64,000 nt of DNA, taken from NCBI RefSeq assembly GCF_900116685.1, contig NZ_FPBL01000001.1, forward strand, positions 372,001 to 436,000, read 5' to 3'. Made by a program: the position numbers and the translations under genes. The number at the start of each line of letters is the position of its first letter. The stretch's first letter is position 1. Shown here piece by piece: positions 35,534 through 41,175 of this stretch. The notes beneath the pieces are model-generated. The model was not told the origin of the DNA and did not search any database. It saw only the letters and a program-made list of their open reading frames with translations. Origin of the DNA: Nitrosomonas eutropha (GTDB lineage: Bacteria; Pseudomonadota; Gammaproteobacteria; Burkholderiales; Nitrosomonadaceae).

Positions 35534-36706
35534 TTATTTTGTAATCGTGCCTGTTCCTTCTTTGACAGATGCACCATATTGAAAACCAGTGCGAGCAGCA
35601 CTGATAGCAGAACGATGGCTTAAGGCAGTACGGGTACCGCTGCCAATTTGTGCCATAGTATTGATACCTGCCATTGCAGATTTCATGGCAGGAGAAGAAC
35701 CCACTGCTTTACCTAATTCTGTTCGGGAAGCACGACCGGCTATGTAACCCGTACCAGCGCTGGCAATTTTGCTGGCATCGTGGGCTGCTTTTACAGTATT
35801 TGATAATGCGGCCCCGGCTGGGTTGATTGCCCAACGGGCAGCGTGAGCCAGTGTGCCGAGTTGCAACGCAACGCCACCGGACAGATCGGCCCCGATTTGC
35901 GCAGCCTTAAACGTCAAGAAAATGAGAATCACGGAGGCCATGACTGCCGACATTGTGGCTCCAACGAAGTCCAGAGCTTCAACAGGCGTACTAGATAAGC
36001 CGTTTGCGTAGCCCGTCACTATGGTCGTGCCGAAGCCTACGATAGCGGTGACGACAACAGCAGTAAAAATGTATTTGAGTAATGCACCAAGCCAGGTATT
36101 GAAAAATTGCGCGGTTCCTTGGAATGCCAAACTGGCGATAAACAAGGGGCCAACTGCGAATATGATTGCAAGAGAGAAATCAATTATGAGCATATTGATG
36201 GCTGCAACCATCGCATATACGAGGATAAAGCCCACCATAAAGGCTCCACCTATCATCGAGGTCAGTCCCGTGAAGTCCGTACCTGTAATGCCGATTTTCA
36301 GATGGTCATAAGACCAGATCAGAATATCTTTGTAGGCATCCGATGACTTGTTCATTACTTCGTCAAGTTGGGCATATATGTTTGCATCGGTTCCTGTGAA
36401 CAGCCCGGTTAGTCCTTCCCGTAATTCCGTTGCTACTCCCATGACGTTGCTTGCGTATGTTCCAGCCACCAAGCACAGCGAGAACACTAGGAAAGCCCGT
36501 ATTGATATAAACAGCACGTCTATGAGGTGATCTTGCCCACCTACGCCGCGAACGATCTTGTATCCATGCCACATTATTAGAATCGTCAAACCTAACACCA
36601 ACACCGGAGTAACCCACACAATAAGCGTATTAGGTATGTCGCCCCACGATTCCACCAAACTCAGAATTTTGGTAGCTTGATCTTCAATTACTCCAATGTC
36701 AGCCAT
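35534..36706 (-). CDS. virB6: T4SS polytopic membrane protein VirB6
   Basis: 390 residues with about six transmembrane helices (LIVWVTPVLVLGLTILIMW, ISIRAFLVFSLCLVAGTY, MIDFSLAIIFAVGPLFIASL region) and the TrbL/VirB6 hallmark Trp in the NTWLGALLKYIF loop. Forms the inner-membrane channel base. The C-terminal Ala/Gly/Thr-rich tail is cytosolic. Confidence 0.93.
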   Translation of the reverse strand: MADIGVIEDQATKILSLVESWGDIPNTLIVWVTPVLVLGLTILIMWHGYKIVRGVGGQDHLIDVLFISIRAFLVFSLCLVAGTYASNVMGVATELREGLTGLFTGTDANIYAQLDEVMNKSSDAYKDILIWSYDHLKIGITGTDFTGLTSMIGGAFMVGFILVYAMVAAINMLIIDFSLAIIFAVGPLFIASLAFQGTAQFFNTWLGALLKYIFTAVVVTAIVGFGTTIVTGYANGLSSTPVEALDFVGATMSAVMASVILIFLTFKAAQIGADLSGGVALQLGTLAHAARWAINPAGAALSNTVKAAHDASKIASAGTGYIAGRASRTELGKAVGSSPAMKSAMAGINTMAQIGSGTRTALSHRSAISAARTGFQYGASVKEGTGTITK

Positions 36707-36708
36707 AA

Positions 36709-37026
36709 TTATTTACCTTGTTTTCCAGATTCAACGCCAGGCACCGGCTTTGGATCTGATTGTCCGTTTTGCGCATTGGGCGCAAACGGATTAGCGGTAT
36801 TTTCCTCAGTCATTTTCTTGGTCGTAATCTCTTGTTTTCCAGATTCAACGCTAGAGCCTGTCTTTGAATCTGATTGTCCGTTTTGTGCATTGGGCGCAAA
36901 TGGATTGGCGGTATTTTCCTTAATCATTTTCTTGGCCGTAATCTCTTGTGAGTTGTTATCGCAGCCAGCCAAAGCGAAGATAAACCCTATACAAACGACG
37001 GACACTATCCTTTGGACATTCATCAT
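36709..37026 (-). CDS. T4SS-linked lipoprotein with duplicated segment
   Basis: 105 residues with lipobox LAGC near residue 22. Two copies of a ~40-residue unit follow (EITAKKMIKENTANPFAPNA and EITTKKMTEENTANPFAPNA, each then QNGQSD). The KENTANPF element also ends the neighbouring virB5 fragment, suggesting local duplication from virB5. It occupies the slot of the short VirB7/Eex-type lipoproteins between virB5 and virB6. Function unknown. Confidence 0.7.
   Translation of the reverse strand: MMNVQRIVSVVCIGFIFALAGCDNNSQEITAKKMIKENTANPFAPNAQNGQSDSKTGSSVESGKQEITTKKMTEENTANPFAPNAQNGQSDPKPVPGVESGKQGK
36716..36950 (-). repeat. Tandem ~120-bp repeat in the lipoprotein gene
   Basis: Two near-identical units encoding the ENTANPFAPNAQNGQSD segment. 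They could expand or contract by slippage. Confidence 0.7.
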
Positions 37027-37028
37027 GA

Positions 37029-37169
37029 TTACCGTCCAATAAAGGGGTTTGCCGTGTTTTCCTTAATGGCTCGCTTGCCTTCTTCTGCGCTCGCTTGAGC
37101 CATTAAAGAACTCTGCGACTGGCGCTGGGCAAGAGCCAGACTCACCAGCGTTTGCTCATTTTGAAGCAT
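37029..37169 (-). pseudogene. virB5: virB5, 3' fragment
   Basis: 46 codons (MLQNEQTLVSLALAQRQSQS to IKENTANPFIGR) in the place of virB5. LQNEQT followed by an Ala/Gln-rich helix is typical of the C-terminal helix of VirB5 pilus-tip proteins. The rest (about 170 residues) is absent. Upstream in frame is WQS and then a stop, marking the deletion joint at about 37170-37180. Confidence 0.65.
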
Positions 37170-37294
37170 CGACTGCCATCATCAATAATGCTTGAAAACG
37201 GCACGATTCGCTCTAGCGAATCTTCCTCATTGGCATATCTGCGCTGCTGCGAAAATATGTCCTCTTTCTCTTTAGCTGTTGTGCTTTTACTCAT
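37142..37294 (-). pseudogene. virB4: virB4, 5' fragment
   Basis: 50 codons beginning MSKSTTAKEKEDIFSQQRRY, then EDSLERIVPFSSIIDDGS. It starts 2 bases after virB3, exactly where virB4 belongs, and ERIVPFSSIIDD matches the usual opening of VirB4 ATPases (Y/V-P-F-S-x-x-x-D). After about residue 41 it runs out of frame into virB5 sequence. Walker motifs and ~750 residues are missing. Confidence 0.7.
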
Positions 37295-37295
37295 T

Positions 37296-37619
37296 TCATT
37301 TCCGCTTTTTGTACGTGACTGGCCCTATGCTATGAGTGCCCCAATACTGCTTATTGGTGCGATACCCAATATCACGGAAATACATGAAGGCTTGAGCCAG
37401 CTTAAAGTTATCGTCCGCGTTGACCTGGCGTAGCACGACTATTATGAATGCCAGCAAAACGAATACTGCAACCGAGACAAAACCGGACACCAACACGAAT
37501 GACCACAGCGCCACAAGGATATGTGTTCCAACAATCAGAATGAACGGCACGATAGGAATGCCAAACATCATTGGAGGGCGCGTAGCACCCTTAAATACCC
37601 TGTCTCGACTGTCCACCAT
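37296..37619 (-). CDS. virB3: T4SS protein VirB3
   Basis: 107 residues. FKGATRPPMMFGIPIVPFIL is the standard VirB3 N-terminus, with two transmembrane helices and a C-terminal QAFMYFRDIGYRTNKQYWG. Normally associates with VirB4, which is deleted here. Confidence 0.93.
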   Translation of the reverse strand: MVDSRDRVFKGATRPPMMFGIPIVPFILIVGTHILVALWSFVLVSGFVSVAVFVLLAFIIVVLRQVNADDNFKLAQAFMYFRDIGYRTNKQYWGTHSIGPVTYKKRK

Positions 37620-37623
37620 AACC

Positions 37624-37887
37624 TTAACCGATTAACATACCGGCAATACCTGCCGCACCGCCAATCAAAACACCCCCCCAAAAAACAGGCGCTACGTCTT
37701 TCCATTGAGCGGCTTGGAACATCATGCGAAAACCAACAAACATTAACGCAATTGTCAGCACAACCACCCCGATAGACAAAAGCCACGTTGAAACGCTATT
37801 GAGCATCGTCGTGCCGCGTTCAAGCTGCGCGAATGCAGGTGAACTGACCAAAGCCATACTGATTGCCAAACTACGCACTGATTTCAT
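37624..37887 (-). CDS. virB2: Pilin VirB2
   Basis: 87 residues, signal peptide cleaved near AFAQ, two hydrophobic helices (LLSIGVVVLTIALMFVGFRM and the C-terminal Gly-rich one). Major conjugative pilin. AAGGA upstream. Confidence 0.93.
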   Translation of the reverse strand: MKSVRSLAISMALVSSPAFAQLERGTTMLNSVSTWLLSIGVVVLTIALMFVGFRMMFQAAQWKDVAPVFWGGVLIGGAAGIAGMLIG

Positions 37888-37889
37888 AT

Positions 37890-38561
37890 TTAATCCTTTG
37901 CTTGGTTGATTAACATCATTGATGAAGTGGTGTTGCTAACAGAAGAATTGCCAGATAAAAGCATACTGGCTGATTGAGGCTTAACGACCTTAACGCGCAC
38001 GCCGGTTTGATCCGCGTTAACGTTAGTAATCTTGCCCTTTTCCGAACTGGCCAATGGGATGACAAGTGATGCGGAATCCATGTTGACCGGGTTCCTGGGT
38101 GTTGAAGAAATTACCTTGTTGATATAGCGGGTCACATCAGGGTTTGTTTTGCCAGCACCCAGTTTGCCGGAGTAATAGCAACTCAGGGCCGCATTGGTTG
38201 CACTGTATTCTTGTGTTGCATTGAATCCAGAACCGATCGCCCAGGACTGGCATTGTTGAAAAATTTCGTATGCTGCCACAACGTTTTTGCACACATCGAA
38301 GCCTGCTTTAATATCGCTGTCCCAGCCCAGACGCACAAAATGGGTTTTGTTTACCTGCCCTTGTCCAATGCTGAAGTTTCGATCCAGGTTAGTCAGGTAA
38401 TTGGCTGTTGCAACCGCCTCGGCAAGATTATTCGGCTGGCGAACCAAGCGCCCACCCACAACCCCAATAGCAAACGGATTAAACCCAGATTCAACTTGAT
38501 AAATCTGTTGCATCACTGGATCGCGCAGAGCGGCTTGGCAATCTGGAGGCAAATCAATCAT
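37890..38561 (-). CDS. virB1: Lytic transglycosylase VirB1
   Basis: 223 residues from MIDLPPDCQAA; 11 extra codons are possible to 38594, and neither start has a clear Shine-Dalgarno. The catalytic Glu is in QVESGFNPFAIGV, followed by FSIGQGQVNKTHF. It opens the peptidoglycan for T4SS assembly and is the first gene of the virB operon. No signal peptide is evident on the short form. Confidence 0.9.
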   Translation of the reverse strand: MIDLPPDCQAALRDPVMQQIYQVESGFNPFAIGVVGGRLVRQPNNLAEAVATANYLTNLDRNFSIGQGQVNKTHFVRLGWDSDIKAGFDVCKNVVAAYEIFQQCQSWAIGSGFNATQEYSATNAALSCYYSGKLGAGKTNPDVTRYINKVISSTPRNPVNMDSASLVIPLASSEKGKITNVNADQTGVRVKVVKPQSASMLLSGNSSVSNTTSSMMLINQAKD

Positions 38562-38594
38562 AAGAAAATAACAAAAAGACTTTACCGGTAACAT

Positions 38595-38742
38595 TAGTAT
38601 TATCCATGATTAACTGCATAAAGTCAACAATTGATAATACTTTTTTAACAATAATAATATACACTAACTTAAACGCTCTCACTAAGGCCGAGCAGATTGT
38701 TTTCAGCAGTCTGCATCCTTGATACAAGCATTGCGCAAGGCG
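38595..38742 (-). promoter_or_regulatory. virB operon promoter region
   Basis: AT-rich stretch (38620-38680) between the terminator and virB1. A promoter is expected here; the exact boxes are unclear. Confidence 0.4.
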
Positions 38743-38772
38743 CAAAAAGGCGGCATAGAGCCGCCGTTTTTT
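38743..38772. terminator. Bidirectional terminator between traM-like gene and virB operon
   Basis: AAAAAGGCGGC-ATAGA-GCCGCCGTTTTTT, a perfect 6-bp GC stem with A/T runs. It ends the traKLM transcript before the virB operon. Confidence 0.9.
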
Positions 38773-38813
38773 ATAAACAGAAAAAGGGGTGTCGCCTTGC
38801 AAGGCAAGGCGGA

Positions 38814-39221
38814 TTACTTCAGCAGATAGGCCAGGCCAAAGGCCAGACTAATCAACAAATTGCAGCCTACCAGTGCGCTTAATAACCACAGGTGTTTGGT
38901 GAATGGAGAAAAACCTGCCGTGATGGTTTTTGCATTTAATTCGGCTTGTTTGCTTATTTTGGCTTGGAGTGCTTCAGACTCAATTTCAAAATCAGATTTT
39001 GCTTTGTTAGTATGGATGGCCAGAGCACGCGCCATAGATTCCATATCCTTGAAAGCATCCTGAGCAACTTTTGCCGCGTTTTCTACGTCGCCAGTGACGT
39101 TCTTATACAACTGGGGCAAGTCTTTTTTCAACGTCTCGGTTTCAAGCAAAAGTTTTTGTATATCGAGGAGCAAGTCGGCATGGACTTGCTCCAGGATTGT
39201 TGATGCGGGTCGCTCATTCAT
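38814..39221 (-). CDS. TraM-like coiled-coil membrane protein
   Basis: 135 residues from MNERPASTILEQV. Long amphipathic helices, then one C-terminal transmembrane helix (LWLLSALVGCNLLISLAFGL). The third gene of a traK-traL-traM-like set transcribed away from oriT, overlapping the ATPase gene by 8 bases. Similar size and place to RP4 TraM, but sequence identity cannot be judged. Confidence 0.6.
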   Translation of the reverse strand: MNERPASTILEQVHADLLLDIQKLLLETETLKKDLPQLYKNVTGDVENAAKVAQDAFKDMESMARALAIHTNKAKSDFEIESEALQAKISKQAELNAKTITAGFSPFTKHLWLLSALVGCNLLISLAFGLAYLLK

Positions 39222-39918
39222 TGAAGAGTGTCCCAAAGATTTCATCGAAATGTTTCTTAACGCCCTTTGCCATGCGCCCGCTTGTTCTCAGGCCGGAGAG
39301 TTCCCGTAATTTTTTCTTGTTTTGTTCTTCAGCGGGTTTGGCCTGAATTTCTTTTATGCGTGCGGTCACATCGTCCAGGTTGGCCACGACTTGATCCACC
39401 GTGCTTTTAGTAAGTAATTCAAATACCTCGTTGTAATACACAGTTGCCCAGCCGATTCCCATTTCCGAGCAGTAACCAACGATGGAAGGAAACAAAGATT
39501 CCGGCACTTCATCACGAGGCACATAATTCAGAATGACTTTGATTTTTGAGCCGGGTATACCGAACTCCTGCAACTGCGTTAGCAATTCCAAAGTATCGTT
39601 TTGTTGTTTGCCATCAGGCACGCAGGGCACTACGAAGTAATCAAAATCCTCGTGGGCATCGTCAAGGTCTTTTAGTGCCGCGAATGCCAGCTCGACATTT
39701 GATGATCCCACATCTACAACGACGTTCTGGTGCAAGGCGATTTCTTCAATAACCTTCTTGAAATGTTTGCCGCTCACTTTTTCGCCATCAACATTTGTTG
39801 TGTTGATGCTCTCCACCTGAATGACTTCGCAATTGTGAAGTCGAGGGGCCAGTAAATGTTTTGTTAGCGTGGATTTCCCTACATTGCCAGAGAAATTAAC
39901 GACTGCTATCTTCGTCAT
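39214..39918 (-). CDS. TraL/StbB-like P-loop ATPase
   Basis: 234 residues of the ParA/MinD superfamily with deviant Walker A FSGNVGKSTLTKHL, then VVVDVGSSN and FVVPCVPDGKQQ. In IncP-type plasmids TraL, and in others StbB, sits beside oriT and affects conjugation or plasmid positioning. AGGAAA before the start; the start overlaps the TraK-like gene. Confidence 0.8.
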   Translation of the reverse strand: MTKIAVVNFSGNVGKSTLTKHLLAPRLHNCEVIQVESINTTNVDGEKVSGKHFKKVIEEIALHQNVVVDVGSSNVELAFAALKDLDDAHEDFDYFVVPCVPDGKQQNDTLELLTQLQEFGIPGSKIKVILNYVPRDEVPESLFPSIVGYCSEMGIGWATVYYNEVFELLTKSTVDQVVANLDDVTARIKEIQAKPAEEQNKKKLRELSGLRTSGRMAKGVKKHFDEIFGTLFNE

Positions 39919-40441
39919 CGTGTTTTCCTATTCCGTGTTTATCTAATTGATCTTCATAAGAGGGCGTTTTCCATTTTTTTAAAACGTCCCTTGGTGAAGG
40001 CTGTTGCTCCGTCTCTGTTGACGGTTCTGTAACACTCGGCTCCGCTTTATGACGCCTAGTAGACGGTTTCGTTTTTTCTCGTTGTGTTCGCGGGGCGAAC
40101 ATTTCATTTTCGCTCGTCGCTGTCTTGCCAGAAGTCTTTGGGCAATCACCTAATTTTTTTAAATTCTCAGTGCCACTTAAAGGCGGTCGAGGGTCAAGCT
40201 CTCTGAATTCATTTTCATGCTTATGGATTTCTGCGTCGAAATCTACGTTACGACGCAGCCAACTCGTGAATGACGAATATGTGCCTTTGTATCCCTGTTC
40301 AACCGCATATTTGTGAATCTCTTTAAACGGCAGCCCCAAATAATGAAGGAACGCCATTTGTTTCATTATCCGGTGTAACCCACCCGACTTGGTTGTTTTG
40401 GTGGATTTATAAAAATCCAATGGGCTATTTAAATCGCTCAT
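39896..40441 (-). CDS. TraK-like oriT-adjacent protein
   Basis: 181 residues from MSDLNSPLDFYK (ATG 40441). The N-terminal ~85 residues (GLHRIMKQMAFLHYLGLPFK, YKGTYSSFTSWLRRN) look like a small DNA-binding domain; the rest is charged and probably disordered. It sits where RP4 traK lies, facing the relaxase across oriT. A dispersed palindrome (40085-40101) lies inside it. Confidence 0.65.
   Translation of the reverse strand: MSDLNSPLDFYKSTKTTKSGGLHRIMKQMAFLHYLGLPFKEIHKYAVEQGYKGTYSSFTSWLRRNVDFDAEIHKHENEFRELDPRPPLSGTENLKKLGDCPKTSGKTATSENEMFAPRTQREKTKPSTRRHKAEPSVTEPSTETEQQPSPRDVLKKWKTPSYEDQLDKHGIGKHDDEDSSR
40085..40101. promoter_or_regulatory. Dispersed palindrome site 2
   Basis: TGTTCGCGGGGCGAACA, same outer arms as site 1, inside the traK-like gene. 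Confidence 0.55.
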
Positions 40442-40812
40442 AGAGACCAAAGACGGTTCAGAGCAGAATAAAACGATAAGAAACGAAATAAAACATATAT
40501 AAGCTGAAATGAAAACTGAATATTAAATTAATAAAACAGAATTATCAAGTTATATAAAATTATTAAAACGCAATAAAGACGAAATAAAACGATATGAACG
40601 TAATTAATGCAAATTTTAATGGCAGCAGCTTTGATATATGCCTATAATGCAAAAAGGCACTACTGGTATGTTTACACTTTGGCTACGCCTTCGGTAAAAT
40701 ACCCTGTGCCAAAGGTTCCACCTTTGAAACCGGATAGCCTGGCCCTGTGGCCTGGCATGAATCGAAAGCTGACTACGCCAGCACCTTAAATATTCGCGGG
40801 GCGAATACGACA
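40442..40812. other. Probable oriT region
   Basis: 371 bases between divergent traK-like and mobC genes, AT-rich on the traK side. The hairpin CAAAGGT-TCC-ACCTTTG (40710-40726) is followed by AAACCGGATAGCCTGGCC. MOBP oriTs have an inverted repeat several bases from a nick site of type YATCCTGY; CTATCCGG (minus) or ATAGCCTGG (plus) are the nearest matches, so the nick cannot be fixed. Confidence 0.6.
40791..40807. promoter_or_regulatory. Dispersed palindrome site 3, mobC operator
   Basis: TATTCGCGGGGCGAATA ends 5 bases before the mobC ATG, overlapping its ribosome-binding region. Likely an operator for the relaxase operon. Confidence 0.6.
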
Positions 40813-41175
40813 ATGAAGCAGAAACGCGCATCGACCAAAACCGCCGTAGTTTCATTCCGCATTGGAAATGAAGCCTACGACCGGCTGAACCAGGCCAGCG
40901 CACAAGCCGGGGTGTCCACGAAGGTATGGCTTGAAGAAGCCATCCTGAATAACCGCACCCGGATTGTGGAGCGGGCCAAGCCCAGCGCCGATTTGCGCAC
41001 CCTGGCTACCCAGATCAACCGCATGGGCAATAACCTTAACCAGGTTGCCCACACGCTGAACAGCGCCCAGCTTGCCGGTACCCTGTCCAGGGACGAATGT
41101 TTGCAAGCCATCGAAGGGCTTGACCATATTCGCGCCCTGTTAAACGAAACGATTACCTATGCTCGCCAGGGTTAA
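40813..41175 (+). CDS. mobC: MobC/TraJ-like relaxosome protein
   Basis: 120 residues from MKQKRASTKTAVVSFRIGNE; a longer upstream frame reads through the operator and is rejected. The N-terminal ribbon-helix-helix (VVSFRIGNEAYDRLNQASAQ) binds oriT. The C-terminus has the MobC signature LRTLATQINRMGNNLNQVAHTLN. It helps the relaxase open oriT and overlaps traI by 17 bases. Confidence 0.9.
   Translation: MKQKRASTKTAVVSFRIGNEAYDRLNQASAQAGVSTKVWLEEAILNNRTRIVERAKPSADLRTLATQINRMGNNLNQVAHTLNSAQLAGTLSRDECLQAIEGLDHIRALLNETITYARQG

Noticed and set aside
36677..37042. Plus-strand frame of 121 codons with repeats
   Set aside because: It is the antisense of the repeat-containing lipoprotein gene, which has a lipobox and operon context.
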